In this document: one piece after another, positions 27,984-36,383 of the stretch
How positions within the stretch are numbered: position 1 is the first letter of the stretch
How the letters are laid out: each line of letters starts with the position of its first letter
NCBI RefSeq assembly: GCF_011806425.1
Contig: NZ_JAATOV010000003.1
Coordinates: 62,001-126,000, forward strand
Source of the DNA: Thalassospira lucentensis
GTDB lineage: Bacteria; Pseudomonadota; Alphaproteobacteria; Rhodospirillales; Thalassospiraceae
DNA: 64,000 nt
Reading direction: 5' to 3'
The notes under the pieces: generated by a model
The model's input: only the letters and a program-made list of their open reading frames with translations
What the model was told of the DNA's origin: nothing
Databases searched by the model: none
Position numbers and translations under genes: made by a program

Positions 27984-28079
27984 TTATCGATACAGCGCGC
28001 GATAACGGGCGGGGGGCATCCCCGCCTTTTTTGTGAAAAAGCGGGAAAAATATCCGGCATCCTGATAGCCCAGTTCATC
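27984..28079 (-). pseudogene. C-terminal stub of an AraC family regulator
   Basis: The minus strand reads DELGYQDAGYFSRFFTKKAG then MPPARYRALYR and TAA. This is the second helix-turn-helix and end of AraC-type proteins; everything upstream is missing, replaced at 28075-28080 by a permease tail on the other strand. It is not a copy of the AraC gene at 28979, whose end differs. Confidence 0.85.
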
Positions 28080-28275
28080 ATCGATTGCGATCATCTTGTT
28101 GATTGCAGCCGAAATGATCGGGGCGCAATACGGGATTGGCGCGCTTATTCTCGCGGCGGGGAACCTGTATCAGACCGATCAGTTGATTGCCGGTGTGGTG
28201 GTGTTGTCGCTGATGGGGCTGTGTGTTTCGTGGCTTTTGGGGCGGTTGGATCGTTGGTTGTTGGGCTGGCGATAA
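28075..28275 (+). pseudogene. Second copy of the ABC permease 3' end
   Basis: Sixty-six codons plus TAA that encode exactly the same residues as the end of the permease at 26542-27369. By hand comparison 16 of 201 bases differ and all changes are synonymous. No start or upstream part exists, and the sequence joins the AraC stub directly. It is followed by its own terminator. Confidence 0.9.
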
Positions 28276-28323
28276 CCGCCGACCAGGCGTGATATCAGAA
28301 TTGGCGATATCAGAATTAAGGTG

Positions 28324-28355
28324 AAAAGGGCGGGTCGGTTGGACCGGCCCTTTTT
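28324..28355 (+). terminator. Terminator after the permease remnant
   Basis: AAAAGGGC-G-GGTC pairs with GACC-G-GCCCTTTTT around GGTTG, ending in a T-run. Confidence 0.7.
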
Positions 28356-28452
28356 GCATTTGGGACGGGTTGCATTTTCGTTGGCGACATATGGAACATC
28401 ATTGGTTTTGCGTGCGTTGAAAAGATGCGTGCAACAAAAATGGAGGTCTTTG

Positions 28453-28911
28453 ATGCCCCATAACAACCAATGGATTCTTGTCGCAGATGGTGGCCGCGCC
28501 CATGTGGTCGCCGTTAAAAACAACGAAGACGGCCCGCAATTGGAAACCGTCCATGAAATGATTGCCGATAACCGATCAAGTTCGGAAATCGCCAGTGACA
28601 AACCGGGGCGCGGTTTTGCCAATCCCGGTGGCAATCAACAACGTCACGCCATGCCGCCCAGCACCGATCCCCATGAACATGCCCAAATGGAATTTGTCGA
28701 TGACGTCATGTCCTATTTGACGGCGAAACGAAACGCCGAAAAATTTGATAGTTTGATCGTCGTCGCCCCGCCGAAAATCATGGGTGAAGCGCGACAGAAA
28801 ATGTCCAAGCCGGTGTCGCAGGCGCTTGACGGTGAAATCACCAAGGATTTGACCAAGCTGCCGCTGAGTGAACTTCCGCAACATTTAAGCGGGACGGCGG
28901 GTTGGCTTTAA
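28453..28911 (+). CDS. Host-attachment-protein-like (PF10116-type) protein
   Basis: ATG at 28453 follows TGGAGG and gives 152 residues. It begins NQWILVADGGRAHVVAVKNN and ends with SLIVVAPPKIMGEARQKMS and ITKDLTKLPLSELPQHL, the pattern of the bacterial host attachment family first described for plant-associated bacteria. The fold resembles eRF1/baeRF proteins, so a translation-related role is possible. It is monocistronic. Confidence 0.8.
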   Translation: MPHNNQWILVADGGRAHVVAVKNNEDGPQLETVHEMIADNRSSSEIASDKPGRGFANPGGNQQRHAMPPSTDPHEHAQMEFVDDVMSYLTAKRNAEKFDSLIVVAPPKIMGEARQKMSKPVSQALDGEITKDLTKLPLSELPQHLSGTAGWL

Positions 28912-28947
28912 GCCGCAGTTACGTTGATTGGTTTGATACCAAGATCA

Positions 28948-28975
28948 AGGCCGGGCCATGTGCCCGGTCTTTTTC
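28948..28975 (+). terminator. Terminator after the host-attachment-like gene
   Basis: CCGGGC (28951-28956) pairs with GCCCGG (28962-28967), extended by AGG/TCT and followed by TTTTTCT. Confidence 0.7.
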
Positions 28976-28978
28976 TAT

Positions 28979-29968
28979 CTAGCGGTGGTTTTTGCGAAAT
29001 TGTGCGGGGGAGGTATTTTGTTTTTTGGCAAAGAAACGCGAAAAATACCCGGCATCGCGAAAGCCCAATTCGCCCGCGATTTGCTGCACGGCGATGTCGG
29101 TATAGATCAGCGTTCGTTTGGCTTCTAACATCAGGCGGTTTTGCAGGACTTCGCGCGCGGTGATGCCATAGATATCCTTGGCAATGCGGTTCAGCTGTGT
29201 GGTGGTGACGCCGATTTCGCGGGCGTAGAATTCAAGCGGTTTGTGCTGCTTGTAAAATGTTTCGACCAGCGATTGGAATTTGCGGAATTTATCGGTTTTC
29301 TGTTCCTGACGCGACAGGCGGGCGGGATCGTTACTGGGAATATGGCGGCCAATCGCCAGCAGCAATAATCCAAGAATGTGACGCAGGGCAAACAGCCGCC
29401 CGGTTTGGTGGCTGTCATATTCCGCGACCAGTTGCGTGATCAGAAAATCCATCGGGCTTGGTTGATCCGAGGTGGCTTTAACATCGACACAGATTGCCTG
29501 ATCAAGCCGTGCGCGTAATTTGGGGGCCGGGGCCAGAATTTGACCCAAATGATAATCGGTCAGCGAGATCACCCAGCCATCAATATCATCACTGAATTTA
29601 AAGCCATGCACAGTCCCCGGCGGCACGGTGATCAATTGACCCGATTGCATGGTGAAATGTTGATCGTCAAAGGTGATGTTGGCATCCCCATGCGTAATAT
29701 ACAGCAACTGAAACAGGTTGGTATGCCGGTGCGGTTTGATGTGCCAGTCATGCAGGCGTGACCGTTCGGGGATGCTTTCAAGGTGAAAGAATTCCGGCTC
29801 GGTGATCTGTTGTCGGGGGCTTGGCAGTGATGCCTCCCGGCCCGTGGGGTTGGCGTCATCAAGCGCGTGGTCAAAATCATCCCGTGCTGTCGCGGTCGCG
29901 GTGACGTCGACATTCGCAGTGGCGTCACGTTCACCATAAAGCTTATAGATCGGGATGCTGTTGCGCAT
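28979..29968 (-). CDS. AraC family regulator, probably PobR-like
   Basis: A 329-residue protein with an N-terminal cupin sensor (about 55-150: HDWHIKPHRHTNLFQLLYI, VPPGTVHGFKF) and two C-terminal helix-turn-helix units (about 230-329: FYAREIGVTTTQLNRIAKDI and VQQIAGELGFRDAGYFSRFF). The sensor motif and position beside aromatic-acid genes resemble PobR activators of pobA. pobA itself lies 17 kb away, so the target is inferred. The first 45 residues are polar and the true start may be later. Confidence 0.8.
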   Translation of the reverse strand: MRNSIPIYKLYGERDATANVDVTATATARDDFDHALDDANPTGREASLPSPRQQITEPEFFHLESIPERSRLHDWHIKPHRHTNLFQLLYITHGDANITFDDQHFTMQSGQLITVPPGTVHGFKFSDDIDGWVISLTDYHLGQILAPAPKLRARLDQAICVDVKATSDQPSPMDFLITQLVAEYDSHQTGRLFALRHILGLLLLAIGRHIPSNDPARLSRQEQKTDKFRKFQSLVETFYKQHKPLEFYAREIGVTTTQLNRIAKDIYGITAREVLQNRLMLEAKRTLIYTDIAVQQIAGELGFRDAGYFSRFFAKKQNTSPAQFRKNHR

Positions 29969-30046
29969 GGCGGTGATGAAGACCTTTTTTAAGCGGTGAA
30001 AAAGGTATGCGTTGGGCAGTTTACCGCGTTTTGGCGGTGATCAAAA

Positions 30047-30096
30047 GCAAAGCCCGCCAGCGGTGATGTTGATGTCGTGACGGACGGGCTTTGCAT
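30047..30096 (-). terminator. Terminator of the dctPQM operon at 30-33 kb
   Basis: GCAAAGCCCG (30047-30056) pairs with CGGGCTTTGC (30085-30094); on the minus strand TTTTGAT follows. The hairpin starts 17 bp past the dctM-type stop. Confidence 0.65.
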
Positions 30097-30110
30097 TGCA
30101 TGTGTTCTGG

Positions 30111-31502
30111 CTATCCGCCCAGCAATGTTGGCACAAACAATGTCAGGGCCGGGATGAAGATCAGGATCAGGATGCGCACAATTTCCGCAGCAAAGAATGG
30201 CATCACACCGCGGAAGGTCTGGCTCATGGGGACACCCTCGGCCAGGGCATTAATGATAAAGACATTCAGCCCCACGGGTGGGGTTATCAGCCCCAGCTCC
30301 ACGACAATCAGGGCCAGAATACCAAACCAGATTTTAAGATCTTCGGCCCCCATGCCATAGGCCGCGGTGGCCGCCGTTGCCCAATCGCCGCCATTGATGT
30401 CAACAAGGGCCGGCCAGAAGAACGGGATGACGACGACAATCATCGACAGGCTTTCCATGAAGCAGCCGAGAACCACCAAGGCCAACAACATCAAAACCAT
30501 GATCATCCACGGATCAAGTCCGCTGGTGGCCGCCGCATCAGCCATATAGGCCGGAAGGTTGGCACGGCTAAAGAACCCTTTGAGGACTTCGGCGCCGAGC
30601 AGGATGAAGAAGATCATCGAGGATGTTACGGCGGTGTCTTTTAGGGCCTGGCGCAGGCCGGGCCATGTCAGGCCACCTTTGCCGCGAAGGCGCATATATC
30701 CGCCATAGAGCAAAATCGCGAACACACCGACACCGGCCGCAGGGGTTGGGGTAAACAAACCGGCCCCCAGACCCAAGATGATGGAGCCAAAAATCACCAT
30801 CACCGGGATCAGGCGCAGCAATGCCTGTTTGCGTTCCGCCGGTGCCATCGGTTCGGGGATCGGGGCCAAGGATGGGTTGATGCGCACCTGAATGGCAATT
30901 ACCGCCATAAAGAACAGGACCGCAATGATGCCCGGCAGAATGGCGGCCTGAAACATCTGAATGATGGATGCTTCGACCGTCACGGCATAAATCACAAGGG
31001 CAACAGAGGGCGGTATTAGAATGCCAAGCGTGCCGCCCGCCGCAAGGGTGCCGGTGGCAAGGCGCGGGGAATATTTCAGGCGGCGCAATTCAGGCAGGGC
31101 CACCTTGCCCATGGTTGATGCGGTCGCAAGCGATGATCCACATACCGCGCCAAACCCGGCACACGCACCAATGGCGGCCATGGCGACACCGCCGCGATAG
31201 CGGCCCAAAATGGCATTTACGCCCTGAAACAGATCGCGCGACAGGTTTGCCTGACTGGCAAGATAGCCCATCAGGACAAATAGCGGCACGACGGACAGTT
31301 CATAGTTTGAAACAATCCCATAGAGCAGAGATTTGAATTGCTGCAAATACGGATCAAAGCGCAGGAACGGGAAAAACAGGCTGAGCACATAATTGCCGCC
31401 AATGCCCACCCCGACCATGGCAAGGCCGACCGGAACGCGTAACGACAAAATAACGAATAAAAGGGCAAGGCCGCCAAGGCCGATAAGTTCGCGTTCAGAC
31501 AT
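30111..31502 (-). CDS. TRAP transporter large permease (DctM type)
   Basis: Start at 31502 (MSERELIGLGGLALLF) overlaps the small permease stop by 8 bp (ATG-TC-TGA); product 463 residues. About twelve to thirteen membrane segments are visible, with the DctM signatures GASAGFGAVCGSSLATASTM-like (ACAGFGAVCGSSLATASTMG) and LIPPSVALVIYA, and ITPPVGLNVFIIN near the end. It is the sodium-coupled transport subunit of a tripartite TRAP system. PcaQ-like repeats before the operon point to an aromatic acid such as protocatechuate as substrate. Confidence 0.9.
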   Translation of the reverse strand: MSERELIGLGGLALLFVILSLRVPVGLAMVGVGIGGNYVLSLFFPFLRFDPYLQQFKSLLYGIVSNYELSVVPLFVLMGYLASQANLSRDLFQGVNAILGRYRGGVAMAAIGACAGFGAVCGSSLATASTMGKVALPELRRLKYSPRLATGTLAAGGTLGILIPPSVALVIYAVTVEASIIQMFQAAILPGIIAVLFFMAVIAIQVRINPSLAPIPEPMAPAERKQALLRLIPVMVIFGSIILGLGAGLFTPTPAAGVGVFAILLYGGYMRLRGKGGLTWPGLRQALKDTAVTSSMIFFILLGAEVLKGFFSRANLPAYMADAAATSGLDPWMIMVLMLLALVVLGCFMESLSMIVVVIPFFWPALVDINGGDWATAATAAYGMGAEDLKIWFGILALIVVELGLITPPVGLNVFIINALAEGVPMSQTFRGVMPFFAAEIVRILILIFIPALTLFVPTLLGG

Positions 31503-32037
31503 GGGCTTCTCTTTCGAAAACCTGCGTTCCGGCAATCAGCGCCCATAGGAACATGGATAGGATGCCCGGCACATAGAACGGCCAAATCTGCCAGCCGAGA
31601 ATGGCCGACAGGGTATTGTCGCTGCGGACTTCGATCAGGCCATTGATCATCATATAGCCAAGGAAAAGGGCAAGCAGCGTCATGCCGATGCCCGAAATGA
31701 CATTGACCCCGCGCGCGACCCAAGACGGCAACATTTTGATAAAGACATCGACGGCGACATGGCCATGGCGTGCTTGGCAATAGGGGAAGAACATCAAGGC
31801 GGCCGAGCTTACGATCATGGTGACGAAATCTTCGTAGCCGATGATTGCCGGGACATTGGCATCAAACAGGCGGGCCAGTTTATCAAGGCCAAACGCCGTG
31901 ACATTGACCATGGTGACGATGGAAATCATCAATGCAAGGACCCCGCCGACAATGGCAAACCAGACAGCGGCGGTATTGAGCACGTTTTTCATGGGGGAGA
32001 ACCAAACAATCTTGCGGGGGGATATGGGATCACGCAT
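31495..32037 (-). CDS. TRAP transporter small permease (DctQ type)
   Basis: A 180-residue protein with four membrane segments and the family motif around GYEDFVTMIVSSAALMFFPY and ARHGHVAVDVFI. The frame begins at 32037; an internal ATG at 31992 (MKNVLNTAAVWFA) would remove 15 polar residues and neither start has a clear ribosome site. It lies 46 bp after the binding-protein gene and overlaps the large-permease gene. Confidence 0.87.
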   Translation of the reverse strand: MRDPISPRKIVWFSPMKNVLNTAAVWFAIVGGVLALMISIVTMVNVTAFGLDKLARLFDANVPAIIGYEDFVTMIVSSAALMFFPYCQARHGHVAVDVFIKMLPSWVARGVNVISGIGMTLLALFLGYMMINGLIEVRSDNTLSAILGWQIWPFYVPGILSMFLWALIAGTQVFEREAHV

Positions 32038-32083
32038 CGATCAAGATACGTGACCCCACAAGATTTTCCAGCAACGTTGGATG

Positions 32084-33115
32084 TTACTTCGTATGAGCCA
32101 AAACGGCGGCCTTGGCGTCCTTGACCAGTTTCGCGCCGTCGATGCCGTTTGAGTTGGCTTCTTCGATCCAGCGATTGGCAACGGTTTCAGCCGGGCCATC
32201 AAAGGTGGCTTTTTGTTCTGGGGTCAGTTTCACAACCTGACCTTTGCCGTCATTGATCATTTTTTTGCCGACTTCTTCGACGTCATTCCAGACAGTGCCA
32301 ATTTCAGCGGCAAAATCACGGCCGGAGTTCCGATCAATGATTTCCTTAAGGTCGTCAGGCAGGCTGTCATAGCGGTCCTTGTTCATGGCAAACAGGAAGG
32401 TCGAGGTGCCAAAGCGTGAATTTACACCTTCGCCTTCGACGGAATAGGACACCAGTTCAGCCAGTTTAAGCGGCGGGACAACTTCGAACGGTACCAAGCC
32501 ACCATCCACCACGCCAAGCGACATGGCCTGTGGCAGATCGGGGACGGGCATGCCAACAGGTTCGGCACCCCATGCTTCGATCATCCAGGAACCGGTCCGG
32601 GTTGGCGTGCGCAGTTTTAGGCCCTTAACATCATCAACCGTGCGGACGTCCTTTTTGGTCAGGTGGATGGCCTGACCGGCATGAACATGTGCGGCAAGAA
32701 CGTGAACGTCTTTGAGGTCCTCGGCGTAGGCGTCTTTCATGTCCCACATCGCAAGGTTGGTTGCGCGCGCATCACCAAGATGCACACCGGGAAGTTCAAA
32801 CACTTCGAGGCGCGGGAAAACGCCCGGCGTATAGCCCGGCAGTGTCCAGATGATGTCGGCAACGCCGTCACGGACCTGACGATATAATTCTGGCGGTTTG
32901 CCGCCAAGCGACATGGACGGGAAGATTTCAAACTTGATGCGACCGTTTGATTCTTCTTCGATTTTCTTGGCCCACGGTTCGATCATTTTCGACTGAGCCG
33001 GTGCTTTGGGGCCCAGGAAATGATGAATGGTCAGGGTGACTTCCTGTGCGTGTGCGCCAAACGACACCATGGTCGCGACAGCAGCACCAGCCAGCAATTT
33101 GGTGATGTGTTTCAA
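32084..33115 (-). CDS. TRAP transporter substrate-binding protein (DctP type)
   Basis: ATG at 33115 follows GGAGGAAAAATT; product 343 residues with a signal peptide (about 1-23, GAHAQ). The DctP fold is clear: LTIHHFLGPKAPAQSKMIEPWAKKIEE, then GLKLRTPTRTGSWMIEAWGA with the carboxylate-binding arginine region, and LPQAMSLGVVDGGLVPFEVV. It is the first gene of a dctP-dctQ-dctM operon. A 36-bp inverted repeat identical in design to the pcaQ-pcaD site lies 210 bp upstream, so aromatic-acid binding is inferred. Confidence 0.9.
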   Translation of the reverse strand: MKHITKLLAGAAVATMVSFGAHAQEVTLTIHHFLGPKAPAQSKMIEPWAKKIEEESNGRIKFEIFPSMSLGGKPPELYRQVRDGVADIIWTLPGYTPGVFPRLEVFELPGVHLGDARATNLAMWDMKDAYAEDLKDVHVLAAHVHAGQAIHLTKKDVRTVDDVKGLKLRTPTRTGSWMIEAWGAEPVGMPVPDLPQAMSLGVVDGGLVPFEVVPPLKLAELVSYSVEGEGVNSRFGTSTFLFAMNKDRYDSLPDDLKEIIDRNSGRDFAAEIGTVWNDVEEVGKKMINDGKGQVVKLTPEQKATFDGPAETVANRWIEEANSNGIDGAKLVKDAKAAVLAHTK

Positions 33116-33324
33116 TTTTTCCTCCTTTGAACGTCTTGTCGCGTCATGACATCGACAAACGTTTTCGAAACGATGCGTATCTTGCGTACGAAGTTTTCCG
33201 AGTTCGTTTCTTATTCTTGTCGTTATTTTTGGGACGTTATTTTTGAACTGTTATTTTGAGGCTGGCGTGCGCTGTGCGCAATGCTGCCATGCCCAATTGC
33301 AGTCAATCTAAGCGGGTCGAGATG

Positions 33325-33360
33325 GTTATGTATAATGATATATAAGCGCCTATGCATAAC
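33325..33360. promoter_or_regulatory. PcaQ-like site 1, before the TRAP operon
   Basis: GTTATG (33325-33330), 24 bp, CATAAC (33355-33360). Arms and total length equal those of site 2 in the pcaQ-pcaD promoter. It lies between pcaQ and dctP, upstream of the TRAP operon. Confidence 0.6.
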
Positions 33361-33367
33361 TAAACGA

Positions 33368-34309
33368 TTATGTTCCTCGGCTCGAAAGTGTTTTGTGATG
33401 GGTCGATGCTTCTTCGCGGACGGCGTTGATCAGCATTTCGACCGGCGGGGATACCGGGCTGTCAATTCGGGTGGTTAAACCGACTGGGCCAAAGGTGTCG
33501 CTGGTATCAATTGGCAGTTCGACCAAATTCCCCTCGGCGATGTCAGACGCAACCGCGCCATTTGAAATGATCCAGATCGCATCGGTTTCGCGGGTAAAGG
33601 CGCGGCCAAACGATGTTGAAACGGTTTCAATCCGGTCGGGCAGGGCACCAATGCCATGCGCAATCAGCATTTTATTCACCGTGGAATGAATGATCGCCTG
33701 TTTGGGCGGGACCAGCACGGTAAATTCGCGAATGCGGGTGATGTCGGGGTTTTTATCGGCCAATAACGGATGGCCGGGGCGCGCGACCAAGGAAATATGT
33801 TCGGAATAAAGATGGATGAACGATAAGCCCGACATTTGATCGGGTTCGGCCAACCGCCCGACGACAAGATCCAATTCACCAACGCGTAATTGCCCCATCA
33901 ACATGACATTCGGGCCAGCCACAACCTTCACCGTGGTGTCGGGGCTTAATGCCTTAAACCGGCGGATGGCGGCGGGCATCACACTGGCCGCGACCGTGGG
34001 AAGAACCCCCAGATTGATCGATAACCCGCCTTGCATGCGCACTTGGCTGATGCTGTCGACCCCTTGGCGCAGGGCGGTGACACTGGCCCCGGCATAGCGC
34101 AAAAACACCTTGCCAAAATCGGTCAGGGTCACACCGCGTTTGGAACGGTCAAACAGGCGCGCATCAAGGTGTTCTTCAAGTTCGCGAAGGGTTTTTGAAA
34201 CGGCGGGCTGGGTGATGGCCAATGTATCGGCGGCCTTGCCGACACTGCGTTGGCGGGCGACCTCAAGAAAACAGGTGAGGTGGCGGAACTTAATACGTTG
34301 GTCAAGCAT
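33368..34309 (-). CDS. pcaQ: LysR family regulator of protocatechuate genes
   Basis: A 313-residue LysR protein. The N-terminal winged helix RIKFRHLTCFLEVARQRSVG, KAADTLAITQPAVSKTLREL is characteristic of PcaQ, and a substrate-binding co-inducer domain follows (about 95-300). It is divergent from pcaD with 143 bp between starts, the usual PcaQ arrangement. In Agrobacterium and Sinorhizobium PcaQ activates pcaDCHGB with 3-carboxy-cis,cis-muconate or its lactone as co-inducer. Confidence 0.92.
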   Translation of the reverse strand: MLDQRIKFRHLTCFLEVARQRSVGKAADTLAITQPAVSKTLRELEEHLDARLFDRSKRGVTLTDFGKVFLRYAGASVTALRQGVDSISQVRMQGGLSINLGVLPTVAASVMPAAIRRFKALSPDTTVKVVAGPNVMLMGQLRVGELDLVVGRLAEPDQMSGLSFIHLYSEHISLVARPGHPLLADKNPDITRIREFTVLVPPKQAIIHSTVNKMLIAHGIGALPDRIETVSTSFGRAFTRETDAIWIISNGAVASDIAEGNLVELPIDTSDTFGPVGLTTRIDSPVSPPVEMLINAVREEASTHHKTLSSRGT

Positions 34310-34369
34310 GCTTCCCTGCGTTTTGTTGTTATGCGGTTCTTTTATTCATGCTCGTTTCATACTGATATA

Positions 34370-34405
34370 GTTATGCAAAATACGCAAATCCTCATTTTAC
34401 ATAAC
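34370..34405. promoter_or_regulatory. PcaQ-like site 2, between pcaQ and pcaD
   Basis: GTTATGCAAAA (34370-34380) and TTTTACATAAC (34395-34405), 10 of 11 positions paired, 36 bp overall, ending 47 bp before the pcaD start and starting 61 bp from the pcaQ start: the usual place for a LysR activator site. Confidence 0.7.
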
Positions 34406-34452
34406 CAAAACCATCTGGGAATGTAGGGTCACATAAGCAGGGTGGAAACCAA

Positions 34453-35253
34453 ATGAGTTTGCAAGTCGCCCCGGTCAACGGGACCCATATTCATTACGCC
34501 GAAACCGGCCCAAAAGACGGCCCGGTCTTGGTGCTTTCCAATTCGTTGGGCACGGATTTTCGCATCTGGAATGACGTTGTTACCGATCTTTCGGATCGCT
34601 TTCACATTGTGACCTATGACAAGCGGGGCCATGGGCTTTCGGGTGTGGGGGACGCGCAATATGATTTGGCATTGCATGGCAATGATTTGATCGGGTTGCT
34701 GGACTATTTGGGCCTTGATCAGGTGATTTTGTGCGGGCTTTCAGTTGGTGGATTGATTGCGCAACACGTGGTGGCCACACAGCCCCACCGGGTACGTGGT
34801 TTGATCCTGTGTGATACCGCGGCAAAACTTGGCGATTATGACGGTTGGAATAGCCGGATTGAGGCGATTAAAGCCGACGGCATTGCGGTTTTGGGCGACG
34901 CAATTATGGAACGGTGGTTATCCGCCGATTACCGCGCAAACCGCCCATTGGAAACCGCGATGTATCGCGACATGTTGGTGCGCACGACGCAGGCTGGATA
35001 TATCGGCACCTGTGTGGCGCTGCGTGATGGGGATTTGCGCGACGCGGCGGGCAAAATTTCGGTTCCGACCCTGTGTGTCTGCGGATCAGAAGACCTTGCA
35101 ACGCCGCCCGATGTGGTGCGCGCAACGGCGGACATGATCCCGAATGCGACATTTGAATTGATTGACGGGGTTGGGCATTTGCCGTGCCTTGAAACCCCGG
35201 AATTACTGGCCCGGTTAATCAACCGATTTATCAAGGAGAACAACCTTGTCTGA
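34453..35253 (+). CDS. pcaD: 3-oxoadipate enol-lactonase
   Basis: A 266-residue alpha/beta hydrolase. Nucleophile Ser97 is in GLSVGG, the acid lies in GSEDLATPP (about 215) and the histidine in DGVGHLPCLE (about 243). LSNSLGTDFRIWND near the N-terminus is typical of PcaD. It hydrolyses 3-oxoadipate enol-lactone to 3-oxoadipate. First gene of the pcaDCHG run and overlapping pcaC by 8 bp. Confidence 0.94.
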   Translation: MSLQVAPVNGTHIHYAETGPKDGPVLVLSNSLGTDFRIWNDVVTDLSDRFHIVTYDKRGHGLSGVGDAQYDLALHGNDLIGLLDYLGLDQVILCGLSVGGLIAQHVVATQPHRVRGLILCDTAAKLGDYDGWNSRIEAIKADGIAVLGDAIMERWLSADYRANRPLETAMYRDMLVRTTQAGYIGTCVALRDGDLRDAAGKISVPTLCVCGSEDLATPPDVVRATADMIPNATFELIDGVGHLPCLETPELLARLINRFIKENNLV

Positions 35254-35674
35254 GAACCGGTATGACATCGGCATGAAGACCCGCCGGTCCGTTTTGGGCG
35301 ATGCACATGTGGACCGCGCATCGAAAAACGTCACCGAAATTGACGAAGGGTTTCAACGCTATATCACGGAAAATGTGTGGAATGGTGTTTGGACCAGCGA
35401 CAACTTTACCAAGCGCGAACGGTCGATTGTGACCATCGCCCTTTTGGCCGGTCTTGGTCATGAAGAAGAATTGGCCATGCATATTCGCGCCACCCTGAAT
35501 ACCGGGGCAACGCGCGACGATGTCCGTGAAACGTTGATGCATGTTGCGGTCTATGCCGGTGTTCCGGCGGCCAATACGGCATTTCGCATTGCCAAACAAA
35601 CCTATGCCGAGATCGACGCGGCCGACAAGGCTGCCAAGGCTGATAAGACCGATAAGGCCGATAAGGGAGAGTAG
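35246..35674 (+). CDS. pcaC: 4-carboxymuconolactone decarboxylase
   Basis: Starts with TTG at 35246, after GGAGAACAACC, overlapping the pcaD stop; product 142 residues. The CMD domain is complete: MKTRRSVLGDAHVDRA, KRERSIVTIALLAGLGHEEEL and ATRDDVRETLMHVAVYAGVP. The last 18 residues are an Ala/Asp/Lys repeat (ADKAAKADKTDKADKGE) that is not part of the fold. It converts 4-carboxymuconolactone to 3-oxoadipate enol-lactone. Four bases separate it from pcaH. Confidence 0.93.
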   Translation: MSENRYDIGMKTRRSVLGDAHVDRASKNVTEIDEGFQRYITENVWNGVWTSDNFTKRERSIVTIALLAGLGHEEELAMHIRATLNTGATRDDVRETLMHVAVYAGVPAANTAFRIAKQTYAEIDAADKAAKADKTDKADKGE

Positions 35675-35678
35675 CCAC

Positions 35679-36380
35679 ATGTCCAGCTTTAAACCGCGTG
35701 ATTGGGGATCGCACGCCCCCTATATCGCACCAGGATATAAATCGACCATCCTGCGCGGCCCAACGCGGCCCTTGGTCGCGATCAAACCCGGTTTGACAGA
35801 GGGCACCGGCCCGCGTTTTGCCCCGGCGGCGGTGCGCAAACTTGATTTCGACCTGACCAAAAATGGTGTGACGAATGGCGAACCGATCGGCGAGCGCATT
35901 GTGGTGCATGGCCGGGTAACCGATACCGATGGCCGCCCGCAGCCCAACCTTGTTGTTGAGGTTTGGCAGGCCAATGCGGCCGGGCGTTATGTGCACAAAG
36001 TAGATCAGCATGACGCGCCGCTGGACCCGAATTTCCGTGGATCAGGGCGCTGCATCACGGATGCCAATGGCAATTACATGTTCTATACGATCAAGCCGGG
36101 GGCTTATCCGTGGGGCAATCATTTCAATGCGTGGCGGCCAAACCACATTCACCTGTCGCTGTTTGGGCCGGGCTTTGCCACGCGGTTGGTGACGCAGATG
36201 TATTTCCCCGGCGATCCGTTGTTGGAACTTGATCCCATTTTCCTTGAGACCAAAGACCCGGTCGCGCGTGAACGTCTGATTTCCAAATTCTCGCTTGATA
36301 AAACCGAGGAGGGCTTTGCCCTTGGATATCAGTTTGACATTGTCCTGCGCGGACGCAACGCCACCCCGATGGAGAATTAA
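35679..36380 (+). CDS. pcaH: Protocatechuate 3,4-dioxygenase beta subunit
   Basis: ATG at 35679 follows GGGAGAGTAGCC; product 233 residues. The non-heme Fe(III) ligands are visible: Tyr104 (AGRY), Tyr143 (PGAYPW), His156 and His158 (RPNHIHLSLFG). The alpha-beta pair performs intradiol cleavage of protocatechuate to 3-carboxy-cis,cis-muconate. pcaG follows after 3 bp. Confidence 0.96.
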   Translation: MSSFKPRDWGSHAPYIAPGYKSTILRGPTRPLVAIKPGLTEGTGPRFAPAAVRKLDFDLTKNGVTNGEPIGERIVVHGRVTDTDGRPQPNLVVEVWQANAAGRYVHKVDQHDAPLDPNFRGSGRCITDANGNYMFYTIKPGAYPWGNHFNAWRPNHIHLSLFGPGFATRLVTQMYFPGDPLLELDPIFLETKDPVARERLISKFSLDKTEEGFALGYQFDIVLRGRNATPMEN

Positions 36381-36383
36381 GTT

